DNA of 25,222 nucleotides from Hadesarchaea archaeon (lineage in GTDB: Archaea; Hadarchaeota; Hadarchaeia; Hadarchaeales; Hadarchaeaceae). The notes under the pieces are model-generated. The model ran no database searches. It had not been told where the DNA came from and saw only the letters and a program-made list of their open reading frames with translations. Where the stretch lies: positions 1 through 25,222 of the forward strand of contig JAOUPD010000003.1 in NCBI GenBank assembly GCA_029880065.1, in the 5' to 3' direction. Positions 6,235 through 12,732 of this stretch are shown piece after piece (position 1 is the stretch's first letter; every line of letters starts with the position of its first letter). Position numbers and translations under genes: made by a program.

Positions 6235-7083
6235 TCAGGCGGGCGATGTTAGCTCGTGGGGTCGTAGTGTAACTTGGCTAGCACGGCAGGCTCCAGTGGC
6301 AATTGTGGGTCTGCTGACGGAAGGATGATGACCCATTGGAGCTGTGCTAGAGAGACCTGCAAATCCGGGAGGGGTTAAGTGGGAACTTGACCTCCGGGAA
6401 TTCAAATCCTGGCGACCCCACCAATCTAACCACCATCGATATTTTTTCAAATTCCTTTCATTACTGGAACCAATAACTTTGAACCATTTCTCAAATTGGC
6501 GGTTTCCCTTTACCCAAATTTTTGAGCATTGTGTACTGGGATCAAACTCCACATACGGAGTAAACTTCAGTTCAGCGAGTAGTTCCATTAAAGTGCGTAC
6601 TAAAAATTTACTTTTGTTCACCAAGATTACTGCGGGATAACAGTATTTTCCCTGTTTTTGAAACACTACTCCTCCATCGGTATCAAAAATTCCCCGGATG
6701 CAAGCTTTTGCTAACTCCAAGTCCGACCGAAATACGGATGGGATATTGACAATTTTTGATTTTTTACCGAACGGCAACCCCAGAAATTTATTTTTAAAAG
6801 TGCAGATAGCTTTAGAAAAAATTTGAATATAAACTAAAGTGCTTTTGCGGATTTCTTTGATGCTTGAGTCAATATTGTATAACTCTTTAAGGAGCAGGCG
6901 AACGAACTGTAAGTACGAAGTATCTTCGAAAAGATTGCCCGCATAAACCAAACGATACCCCTTATTTTGATAGCTCATTGATCCGTCTCCGATGTGAATT
7001 CCTGTTTCTTCGACTAGCTTCTCGTTCACTGGTGGGAGCGTAATTCCTCGCCTTTTGTCCTTGGTGCTGTAATGAATCTCCAT
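6235..7083 (-). CDS. LAGLIDADG homing endonuclease, reading antisense through tRNA-Trp
   Basis: The frame has 282 codons; the recognisable protein is about residues 1-217. LAGLIDADG helix 1 is VEETGIHIGDGSM (24-36) and helix 2 is ACIRGIFDTDGGV (127-139), each with the expected metal-binding Asp (HIGDG, FDTDG). Both motifs in one chain indicate a monomeric enzyme, though the chain is compact. ATG 7083 has a perfect GGAGGAGG 5 nt upstream. The sequence is visibly richer in A/T than the neighbours, suggesting acquisition. From about residue 221 the frame continues through the antisense of the tRNA gene (GRQDLNSRR is the usual signature of such read-through), so the native stop seems to have been lost and the last ~60 residues are probably not functional. 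Confidence 0.85.
   Translation of the reverse strand: MEIHYSTKDKRRGITLPPVNEKLVEETGIHIGDGSMSYQNKGYRLVYAGNLFEDTSYLQFVRLLLKELYNIDSSIKEIRKSTLVYIQIFSKAICTFKNKFLGLPFGKKSKIVNIPSVFRSDLELAKACIRGIFDTDGGVVFQKQGKYCYPAVILVNKSKFLVRTLMELLAELKFTPYVEFDPSTQCSKIWVKGNRQFEKWFKVIGSSNERNLKKYRWWLDWWGRQDLNSRRSSSHLTPPGFAGLSSTAPMGHHPSVSRPTIATGACRASQVTLRPHELTSPA
6297..6354 (+). other. tRNA-Trp intron 1 (canonical 37/38 position)
   Basis: This 58-nt intron lies between G37 and A38, the standard archaeal position. The inner helix TGGCA/TGCTA and pairing of CUC (32-34) with intron GAG give a bulge-helix-bulge-like junction with a central helix of only three clean pairs (C35 would face A). Exact cut sites are therefore uncertain by a base or so. 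Confidence 0.7.
6314..6342 (+). ncRNA. Box C/D-like (K-loop) motif inside tRNA-Trp intron 1
   Basis: The intron contains CTGA (6314-6317) and, 7 nt on, ATGATGA (6325-6331), the sequence and order of a D'/C' pair, flanked by TGGGT/ACCCA. Downstream, TGGAGC (6337-6342) is complementary to tRNA bases 31-36, including the anticodon. In many archaea the tRNA-Trp intron is a box C/D guide for 2'-O-methylation at C34 and U39, so this is likely a relative. I could not find convincing terminal C and D boxes, and the 5-nt spacing rule does not land on C34 exactly. Confidence 0.5.
6370..6400 (+). other. tRNA-Trp intron 2 (non-canonical, T-loop 53/54)
   Basis: Without removing these 31 nt the T loop would be malformed. 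The junction folds as a bulge-helix motif: TCCG (6364-6367) pairs with CGGG (6395-6398), the 5' bulge is GG^A, the 3' bulge is AA^T, and an inner ten-pair helix GGGGTTAAGT/ACTTGACCTC closes on the tetraloop GGGA. The outer helix is essentially absent, so it is the relaxed bulge-helix-loop type. Confidence 0.72.
6401..6425 (+). repeat. tRNA 3'-end direct repeat, copy 1 (within the functional tRNA-Trp)
   Basis: T loop, 3' T stem, 3' acceptor strand, CCA and AT. It matches 7200-7224 at 23 of 25 positions. Confidence 0.8.
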
Positions 7084-7224
7084 TTTTCCTCCTCCATTCT
7101 ACACCCGAATCTTCTCACACAGCTAATTTTCAAGTGTCAGTTTTAGCGCCTTTGGGGGAGAGAGGTCGGTGAAAGTAATTTATAAGGATTATAAAGGGGT
7201 TCAAATCCTGACGATCCCACCAAT
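6426..7224. mobile_element. Candidate mobile segment with a homing endonuclease, bounded by tRNA-Trp 3'-end repeats
   Basis: About 0.8 kb holding the endonuclease gene lies between the tRNA 3' end (6401-6425) and a second, truncated copy of the same 25 bp (7200-7224). This is the footprint left by site-specific integration into a tRNA 3' end, or by duplication of it. No integrase is visible, so either it is the remnant of a larger element or insertion used another route. Confidence 0.55.
7200..7224 (+). repeat. tRNA 3'-end direct repeat, copy 2 (orphan)
   Basis: It differs from copy 1 by G to A and C to T, both of which keep pairing possible with the tRNA-Trp 5' acceptor strand. It is preceded by GGGG and lacks the AA that ends intron 2, so it resembles an intronless T arm. 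A T-run (7223-7230) follows. No tRNA body precedes it. Confidence 0.75.
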
Positions 7225-7258
7225 TTTTTTCAAATACATGAACTAACGAAAAAATCCG

Positions 7259-7375
7259 TAATACCAGGCGGGGTAGCCGCACCGACTACGTTGGAGGTGA
7301 TTCGTCTTTGGCAAAAAGATTCATTGCCTCAGCTTTAAGTTCTCGTCATTGTCTCAGCTACGCCGCCCGGTATTA
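7259..7375. ncRNA. Candidate structured RNA or small inverted-repeat element
   Basis: TAATACC-AGGCGGGGTAGC (7259-7277) and its near-complement (7357-7375) pair at 17 of 19 positions, closing a 117-nt segment. Inside, GGCAA (7310-7314) can pair with TTGCC (7324-7328). It contains no open frame of note and does not match 5S, SRP or RNase P RNA patterns known to me. It could be a stable small RNA or a MITE-like element; strand is unknown. Confidence 0.45.
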
Positions 7376-7380
7376 GCGCG

Positions 7381-7407
7381 AGCCCGTGTTAATTATATTT
7401 ACGGGCT
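7381..7407. other. Perfect 7-bp hairpin between the inverted-repeat segment and the radical SAM promoter
   Basis: AGCCCGT (7381-7387) and ACGGGCT (7401-7407) enclose a 13-nt A/T-rich loop. It may end transcription from upstream or be an operator; no T-run follows on the plus strand. Confidence 0.35.
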
Positions 7408-7430
7408 TCAACAATTAATATGTAGCTCTA

Positions 7431-7438
7431 TATATAAA
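7431..7438 (+). promoter_or_regulatory. TATA box for the radical SAM/SPASM gene
   Basis: TATATAAA, 50-57 nt upstream of ATG 7488. Start of transcription near 7460 would leave room for the Shine-Dalgarno AGGTGGTGA (7475-7483). Confidence 0.65.
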
Positions 7439-7487
7439 AGGTAATCTTTTTGGTGATGAGAACCAATAGAAATTAGGTGGTGAACTT

Positions 7488-8960
7488 ATGGCGATGTTCT
7501 CCACACTCGGCGTCTTAAAATCTGCTATTGGTAACCCTATCTCGCGCGTAGTGCTGACCCGCTCCATCGCGCGATGTCCAAAATGTAACGATCGCAGGCT
7601 CCGGATAGCACTTGCCAGGTACGCTGGGGTTAATATCAAGGTCTGTCTGAGCTGTCGCATGTACAGCTTTGTGATCGGGGGTATAATCGACATCGGACGC
7701 GTACTGTTCCGGACCTCGAAGCGCGAGATGAGAAATTTTTTTAATAGCCATGTCACCCGGCGCGGGCTTGCGAGCATCGTGCGTGGCATAGCCGAGCATG
7801 GCATTACTCAGCCTCAGCAGCTAGGGGCGCCTTTCCTTGTGGTTTGGGATTTTACTCATGCATGTAACCTCAATTGCAAGCACTGTTACCAGCGAGCCGA
7901 TCGTCCGCTGCCAGATGAGCTCACCACCGAAGAGGCCAAGTGTTTAATCAAGGAACTTGCGGACGCAGATGTTGTGGCGTTAGCATTTTCGGGAGGTGAG
8001 CCACTTATGCGTCCCGATTTTTACGAGCTGGCGGCATATGCGCGGAGCCTCGGCATCTACGTGGCTCTAGCGACAAACGGCACGCTCATAACGAAAGAGG
8101 TGGCGAAACGGCTCAAGAAGCTCGACATCTACGTAGAGATAAGTCTCGATGGTGCCAACGCTAAGACCCACGAAGAATTTAGGGGGGTTCCGGGGATGTT
8201 TGACAGGACGATTAATGGAATAAAAAACTGTGTCGAAGCGGGCCTCTACACATGCGTTGCCACTACAGCCACCAAGCTCAATTTAAACGAGATGCAAGAA
8301 ACTTATGAGCTAACTTTATCGCTTGGGTGTAAGCGTCAAATGATTTTTAACTTCGTCCCAACTGGGCGGGGGGCAGAAATGGCTAACCTTGACCTTTCTC
8401 CAGATGAGCGCGAGCAGTTGCTTGAGCAGAACTACGCTAACCTAGTTAGTAGCGGGGGCTGCGATGTTTTGGGGACTGCCCCCCAGCTCGCCCGCATTGC
8501 CTTGAGTCACGCCCAAGGAGTCAAAGGAGGGCCTCTTGTCTCCGCACATTTTGCAACCTCGGCCAATCTCGGAGAACATACGCGGCTACTTGCCGAATTC
8601 CTAGGAGGCTGCGGTGCTGGGCGCATTTATTGTGCGATTGAGTCGAACGGTGATGTGCTGCCCTGTGTTTTCATGCCCATCAAAATTGGCAACATCCGCG
8701 AGAAACCCTTCCTTGAAATATGGCGCACCTCGCAGGTGTTGCGTGACCTGCGCGACCGGAGCAGGTTAAAAGGGCATTGTGGTGAGTGTCAGTATCGCTA
8801 CGCTTGCGGTGGGTGTCGCGCCCGTGCTTATGGCTACTTTGGAGATTACGACATGCCGGATCCAGGGTGCGTTAACAACTTAAGATATTGGCAGAAACTC
8901 AAAGTAGAAGCTGAGGGCGAGCAACCTCAAGTTTATGCCGAGGCGGAAGCAGTAGCATAG
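7488..8960 (+). CDS. Radical SAM/SPASM domain protein
   Basis: The protein has 490 residues. The radical SAM cluster is CNLNCKHC (C126, C130, C133), followed by AFSGGEPLMRPDF, the SAM-binding GGE motif, and ALATNGTLI. The C-terminal third has a SPASM-type cysteine set for extra Fe-S clusters: CGAGRIYCAIESNGDVLPC, then CGECQYRYACGGCRARAYG and a final Cys in MPDPGC. The N-terminal ~110 residues carry two CxxC pairs (C30/C33 and C53/C56) that could bind a metal. The family is the AhbD/NirJ/MoaA-like and peptide-modifying group; no precursor peptide or heme gene is adjacent, so the substrate is open. It is a single gene with its own TATA box, Shine-Dalgarno and ATG. Confidence 0.85.
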   Translation: MAMFSTLGVLKSAIGNPISRVVLTRSIARCPKCNDRRLRIALARYAGVNIKVCLSCRMYSFVIGGIIDIGRVLFRTSKREMRNFFNSHVTRRGLASIVRGIAEHGITQPQQLGAPFLVVWDFTHACNLNCKHCYQRADRPLPDELTTEEAKCLIKELADADVVALAFSGGEPLMRPDFYELAAYARSLGIYVALATNGTLITKEVAKRLKKLDIYVEISLDGANAKTHEEFRGVPGMFDRTINGIKNCVEAGLYTCVATTATKLNLNEMQETYELTLSLGCKRQMIFNFVPTGRGAEMANLDLSPDEREQLLEQNYANLVSSGGCDVLGTAPQLARIALSHAQGVKGGPLVSAHFATSANLGEHTRLLAEFLGGCGAGRIYCAIESNGDVLPCVFMPIKIGNIREKPFLEIWRTSQVLRDLRDRSRLKGHCGECQYRYACGGCRARAYGYFGDYDMPDPGCVNNLRYWQKLKVEAEGEQPQVYAEAEAVA

Positions 8961-9105
8961 CTGGGATTGATGGTTTGATACACCTCAAGCCACGCAGGTT
9001 CAGTAAATATTTCTGTTTATTGGGGCAAGTTTATCAATTAACACCACTGTTTGTCTTGGTAACACCGTGTTTATTTTAAAGGCGAATATCTACTAGGTTA
9101 GTGAC

Positions 9106-9112
9106 CTATAAA
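9106..9112 (+). promoter_or_regulatory. TATA box for endA-trpS
   Basis: CTATAAA, predicting transcription from about 9135. A GTG start at 9101 would be upstream of this, which favours ATG 9167 for endA. Confidence 0.5.
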
Positions 9113-9166
9113 CACGACAAAAGCAACCTTCTTAACCACACTCGGGTAATGTTGGAGGGGGACGGC

Positions 9167-9709
9167 ATGGAAGAAGCCGAAATCCCTGTTGTCGAGGCCC
9201 AGTTGTATAAAGGCAAGATAATAATCTGGGATGAGGCACAGGCGAACCAGCTCTATCAGCGAGGCTCTTACGGCAAGCCTCTGAGCGGGGGAAAGCTTCA
9301 ACTCGCACCGGTTGAGGCTCTCTACCTGCTGGAGGGGGGAAAAATTCGCGTGGTCGACGAGGGCCGAAAGCAGTTGAACTTCAAAAATCTCTCGGCTAAA
9401 TTTACCGAGGGTGATCCTGAGGCGATGCTTAAGTATCCCGTGTACGCAGACCTTCGTTCGCGCGGTTACATCATCAAAACTGGTCTGAAGTTCGGGGCAC
9501 ACTTCCGCGTTTACGAGCGGGGCGAGAAGCCGGGTGAGGTGCACTCGAAGTTTTTAGTACACGCGGTGCCTGAGGGAGTAAAGCTCACACCCACCGAGAT
9601 CGCGCGCGCGGTTCGACTCGCACATAGCGTTCGCAAAAAAATTTTATGGGCGGTTGTGGATGATGAAGGGGACATTACCTATTACGCACTAACCCGTGAG
9701 AGGCCTTGA
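9167..9709 (+). CDS. endA: tRNA-splicing endonuclease EndA
   Basis: With start at ATG 9167 (GGAGGGG 6 nt upstream) the protein has 180 residues. That is the length of the short, one-domain archaeal enzymes that act as homotetramers, rather than the doubled alpha2 form. The catalytic domain is clear: YPVYADLRSRGYIIKTGLKFG, then HFRVY, HSKFLVH, and LAHSVRKKILWAVVD. The catalytic triad is Tyr in RGY (Y101), His in AHFRVY (H112) and Lys in SVRKK (K157/158). It cuts bulge-helix-bulge motifs in precursor tRNAs and rRNAs. The stop overlaps no gene; trpS begins 1 nt later. The tRNA-Trp with two introns is 2.7 kb upstream. A longer frame from GTG 9101 exists but is unlikely. Confidence 0.93.
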   Translation: MEEAEIPVVEAQLYKGKIIIWDEAQANQLYQRGSYGKPLSGGKLQLAPVEALYLLEGGKIRVVDEGRKQLNFKNLSAKFTEGDPEAMLKYPVYADLRSRGYIIKTGLKFGAHFRVYERGEKPGEVHSKFLVHAVPEGVKLTPTEIARAVRLAHSVRKKILWAVVDDEGDITYYALTRERP

Positions 9710-9710
9710 A

Positions 9711-10817
9711 ATGCCGGTTCGAATCGACCCTTGGGGAGCGGCGGTACCTAAAGACTACGTGCGGCTGATGCGCGAGTTCGGAATCGAGCCATTTGAGGGA
9801 CTGCTTGCGCAGATACCCGAGCCGCACTACCTTATGCGCCGCAGGGTCATCTTCGGCCACCGCGACTTCGGACGGGTGCTTGGTGCAATGCTCAAGATGG
9901 AGAAGTTTGCGGTGATGACGGGACTCATGCCGAGCGGCCGGATGCATGTGGGCCACAAGCTAGTCATAGACCAGTTGGCATGGTATCAACGGCAAGGTGC
10001 GGACATCTATTTATGTGTTGCGGACCTTGAGGCTTATTCAGCTCGAGGCGTTTCTTTTGAAGAGTCAAAGAAGCTTGCCGCGGAGGAGTACCTCGCCAAC
10101 TATCAAGCGCTAGGGCTAGACGTAGGACGTTGCCATGTTTACTTTCAATCTCGCAGCGATGTCGTTCGCCACCTCGCGTTCGTTTTATCTAAAAAGGTTA
10201 ACTTCAGCGAGATGAGTGCAATCTACGGCTTTGCGGGTGAATCAAATATCTCTCACATTTTTTACCCGATGATTGATGTCGCGGATATCCTGCACCCGCA
10301 ACTGGAGGAGTTCGGTGGCCCCCGACCGACCGTCGTGCCGGTTGGCGTCGATCAGGATCCACACCTCAGGCTAGCGCGGGATGTGGCGGCTCGCTTCCAG
10401 CGTGGCTTCGGTTTCGTACTTCCTTCATCAACTTATCATCGTCTTCTGCCTGGATTGACTGGCGAGAAGATGTCAAGCAGCAAACCCGAAACAGCGATTT
10501 TCCTGACAGATAGTACTGATGAAATAAAGAAGAAAATAAAAGATGCTTTCACCGGCGGCAGGCCAACGGCAGCTGAGCAACGGAAGCATGGGGGCGCCCC
10601 GGACAAATGCAGGGTTTACGAGCTTTACGTTTATCAACTTATGCCTGATGATAAAAAGCTCCTAGATTTACGGAAGGATTGCAAATCTGGAGCGATAATT
10701 TGCGGCGATTGCAAGTTGCGGGCAATCGAACTAATGGCGGAGTTTTTAAAAGTGCATCAAGCTAAGCGGGAGCGCGCTGAAGCCAAGGCGAAGAAACTTG
10801 TAGAGAAAGTTTATTAA
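9711..10817 (+). CDS. trpS: Tryptophan-tRNA ligase
   Basis: The protein has 368 residues and is a class I synthetase of the archaeal/eukaryotic TrpRS type. N-terminal LMRRRVIFGHRDF and the HIGH-type motif PSGRMHVGHK (HVGH at 79-82) are present, with PVGVDQDPHLRLARD (210-224) and KMSSS (253-257) characteristic of TrpRS rather than TyrRS. A late Cys cluster (KDCKSGAIICGDCK) could bind zinc. It charges tRNA-Trp with tryptophan using ATP. ATG 9711 is preferred over GTG 9696 because GAGAGG (9698-9703) lies 7 nt upstream of 9711. It is co-transcribed with endA. Part of its 3' end is duplicated at 12576-12618. Confidence 0.93.
   Translation: MPVRIDPWGAAVPKDYVRLMREFGIEPFEGLLAQIPEPHYLMRRRVIFGHRDFGRVLGAMLKMEKFAVMTGLMPSGRMHVGHKLVIDQLAWYQRQGADIYLCVADLEAYSARGVSFEESKKLAAEEYLANYQALGLDVGRCHVYFQSRSDVVRHLAFVLSKKVNFSEMSAIYGFAGESNISHIFYPMIDVADILHPQLEEFGGPRPTVVPVGVDQDPHLRLARDVAARFQRGFGFVLPSSTYHRLLPGLTGEKMSSSKPETAIFLTDSTDEIKKKIKDAFTGGRPTAAEQRKHGGAPDKCRVYELYVYQLMPDDKKLLDLRKDCKSGAIICGDCKLRAIELMAEFLKVHQAKRERAEAKAKKLVEKVY
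10697..10739 (+). repeat. trpS 3'-coding segment, source copy of a downstream duplicate
   Basis: These 43 bp encode IICGDCKLRAIELMA of TrpRS and match 12576-12618 with two mismatches. Confidence 0.85.
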
Positions 10818-10831
10818 GCGTCTACCGCGGC

Positions 10832-10925
10832 GCGAAAACCTTAAGTTTGGTAGGTAAATTTTTATTTGCGCGATGAGGAGCCTGGCTTAGCTGATTTATG
10901 ATGAAGATTTTGAGTCCCCGAGCGC
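10832..10925. repeat. trpS downstream segment plus 3' end of the minus-strand radical SAM gene, copy A
   Basis: It runs from just after trpS (GCGAAAACCTTAAG) through the last ~21 codons of the minus-strand radical SAM gene. Most of it matches 12622-12716; about 50 bp in the second half are nearly identical. Confidence 0.85.
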
Positions 10926-12529
10926 GCCTTGAATAATGATTTTGGAAAATTAGCAAGATTCATTATCGGTCGCGCCACTTGGGCCCCATATTTCCACCTG
11001 TAATAAAACATGTACAAAAGCATCGAACCCACAGCAATTTTTCCCTGTTTATCGGGGGCCCAGAGTTTTATGTTGTGCCTCCAGCATTTTGCGAAGAAAT
11101 CCCAGTGCAAATCTGTCAGATGATGCAAATCTGCCTGCCTCGCATTGCTCAATAGACATTCCTCCTCGGACGTGAAAAATAGTGGAACGTAAAACAATTT
11201 CGCGTCTTTCAACTTATCAACGAGTTCCATCGTCGCAAGCGTGTCTTTTTCCTCCTCATTAGGTAAACCAATAACAAGCGTAGCAAGCGGGCAAATGTCA
11301 TTATCATTGAGGATGCCGATCGCTTGTACAACCACTTCGCACCAGTCTTTTGCTTCGTACGGCAGTGGCTTTCCTCGCATGTGTTTTTTAATCAATTTCA
11401 CGCTTCCAGTTTCTATCCCAACCTCAACCGAAGCCACTTTTTTCCCGTTGTATCGCCATCTGCCTTTCTCCACGAGCGTCGGTGCAATTTCCTCAATAAT
11501 TTTTGGATAGTATGCGACTGGAGAGAGAGCGGCGTGTGCAAACTGTAGGTATTCAATGTTTGGTATTTTGCCGACCGTTTCAACCAACTCGACGATAGCT
11601 TGTCTATTCGGGACAAATCGCTCGCCACATTTGTACAAAAAGAAATCGTCCGTCTGCAGCGTTATCATCCTCGAACCTGCACGCGCGTTGAGTTCCACCT
11701 CCTTTTTAATTTTTTCTAGGGGAAATGAATATGTTTTCCGCATCGTGGGCGAACAGAACTGGCATCCTTTTCCACATCCTCGGGTTATCTCAACCACTCC
11801 AAATAGTGCTGGCCTTTTTATCGTTGGGATTTCCCTTAGCTCGGGTTTCTCTGTTTCGGCGACTTTTGGTAACAACCCACCATTCATCGCCTTTTCGAAT
11901 ATTTCCAGCGCTGAGTGATCACCTTCTCCGATCAACACCGTATCGATCCCATATTTCTCCTGCATATCCCCTCTAACAATCTGCCAAGCGCCGGAACCTC
12001 CCACTATTATCTTTGGCATGTATTTTTTCCAGATCGGGTGCTTCATCAAATTTCTAAACTCAGCTGCTGCGATTGGTTCGCCGCCGAAACCAACCAGCGA
12101 AGTATAAGTTCGGCTGACGAACCCGATACCCAACGGGTCCATAGTTGAGATTCCAACAACTTTCGTTTTCCGACCTACGAATTTGCCGAGGTTGTAAGGG
12201 GTACAGGTTGCAACGTTATCCTCCCCAAATTTCTCAATCAATAGGGCCTCTATTTTTCTTAAGCCATAAGGGGCAAAGAGGGCGCTACCATTATTATCGG
12301 ATGTTATTGGGTACCAGAATTTCCTCAAAATTTTCATTGGGACTATTCTTGTCGGGAAACCTCCCGTGAACGCGAGGAAAGGATTCAAATTAAAATCACT
12401 CATCTCTACCACAGAAGCAGTCAGTACTATGGGCACGCCACCATCATGTGGTTCATTAGCGCCAGTTGTAGTATCCCGGTTTAGGAATCTGCCTAACGGT
12501 ATGAAACTACGGCCTAAGACCAAATTCAT
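10862..12529 (-). CDS. B12-binding-type radical SAM protein 1
   Basis: The protein has 555 residues. An N-terminal alpha/beta region (VVGISTMDPLG, IIVGGSGAWQ, LIGEGDHSALEIF) has the layout of a cobalamin-binding-like domain. Then comes the radical SAM cluster RGCGKGCQFC (C252, C256, C259), with SVEVGIETGS and ATLVIGLPNEEE typical of Elp3/MiaB/BchE-type barrels. The family pattern VPIVLTASVVEMSDFN begins at residue 32, so ~30 extra residues precede it. ATG 12529 is nevertheless supported by a TATA box (12545-12554) 20 nt upstream, giving a leaderless message; GTG 12436 is the alternative. The product is unknown. The gene runs against trpS and the next radical SAM gene and is flanked by partial copies of the same DNA, which suggests local rearrangement. 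Its last ~21 codons lie in the repeat. Confidence 0.82.
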   Translation of the reverse strand: MNLVLGRSFIPLGRFLNRDTTTGANEPHDGGVPIVLTASVVEMSDFNLNPFLAFTGGFPTRIVPMKILRKFWYPITSDNNGSALFAPYGLRKIEALLIEKFGEDNVATCTPYNLGKFVGRKTKVVGISTMDPLGIGFVSRTYTSLVGFGGEPIAAAEFRNLMKHPIWKKYMPKIIVGGSGAWQIVRGDMQEKYGIDTVLIGEGDHSALEIFEKAMNGGLLPKVAETEKPELREIPTIKRPALFGVVEITRGCGKGCQFCSPTMRKTYSFPLEKIKKEVELNARAGSRMITLQTDDFFLYKCGERFVPNRQAIVELVETVGKIPNIEYLQFAHAALSPVAYYPKIIEEIAPTLVEKGRWRYNGKKVASVEVGIETGSVKLIKKHMRGKPLPYEAKDWCEVVVQAIGILNDNDICPLATLVIGLPNEEEKDTLATMELVDKLKDAKLFYVPLFFTSEEECLLSNARQADLHHLTDLHWDFFAKCWRHNIKLWAPDKQGKIAVGSMLLYMFYYRWKYGAQVARPIMNLANFPKSLFKARSGTQNLHHKSAKPGSSSRK

Positions 12530-12544
12530 CCTCCACTGAAGACA

Positions 12545-12554
12545 CTATATTTAA
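12545..12554 (-). promoter_or_regulatory. TATA box for the minus-strand radical SAM gene
   Basis: The minus strand reads TTAAATATAG, centred ~20 nt upstream of ATG 12529. Confidence 0.5.
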
Positions 12555-12575
12555 TCGCTCTTAAGGTTTCCTCGA

Positions 12576-12618
12576 AATTTGCGGCGATTGTAAGTTGCGG
12601 GCAATCGAACTCATGGCG
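12576..12618 (+). pseudogene. Fossil fragment of trpS
   Basis: A 43-bp copy of internal trpS sequence (10697-10739; 41 of 43 identical) lies in a non-coding gap. The next ~92 bp of the source copy are missing, after which the copy resumes at 12622. Confidence 0.8.
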
Positions 12619-12621
12619 AGT

Positions 12622-12716
12622 GCGAAAACCTTAAGTTTTAGTTGGAGAATATTTACATGTGCGATGAAGAGCTTGGCTTAGCTGATTTATGATGAAGATT
12701 TTGAGTCCCCGAGCGC
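12622..12716. repeat. Copy B of the region downstream of trpS, including a fragment of the radical SAM 3' end
   Basis: It matches 10832-10925 with scattered changes. It now forms the leader region of the plus-strand radical SAM gene that starts at 12733. Confidence 0.85.
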
Positions 12717-12732
12717 ATCTGTTCAACAGGTG

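Larger units (their letters stand above)
6258..6423 (+). tRNA. tRNA-Trp (CCA anticodon) with two introns and encoded CCA
   Basis: The acceptor 5' strand GGGGTCG (6258-6264) pairs with CGACCCC (6413-6419); A73 is 6420 and CCA is encoded at 6421-6423. The D stem is GTGT/GCAC around AACTTGGCTA, with G18G19. The anticodon stem GCAGG (6286-6290) pairs with CCTGC (6356-6360), with loop CTCCAG-A and anticodon CCA at 6293-6295. The T stem CCGGG (6365-6369) pairs with CCTGG (6408-6412), with loop TTCAAAT (6401-6407). This fold requires removing 6297-6354 at 37/38 and 6370-6400 at the stem/loop border 53/54. The mature RNA would be 74 nt before CCA, with a 4-nt variable loop. The matching TrpRS and the splicing endonuclease lie 3-4 kb downstream. 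Confidence 0.87.

Noticed and set aside
6361..6407. A long variable arm, making this a Ser/Leu type II tRNA
   Set aside because: The T loop would then carry two extra bases, the anticodon reads CCA, and the segment folds as an intron with a bulge-helix junction instead.
7178..7224. A split-tRNA 3' half with its own TATA box (TTTATAAG at 7179-7186)
   Set aside because: The TATA spacing would start transcription inside the repeat, no complementary 5' half or trans-splicing pairing was found nearby, and the piece matches tRNA-Trp, which is already complete.
9711..10817. TyrRS as the identity of the class I synthetase
   Set aside because: VGVDQDPHLR and the LMRRRVIFGHRDF element are TrpRS-type features.
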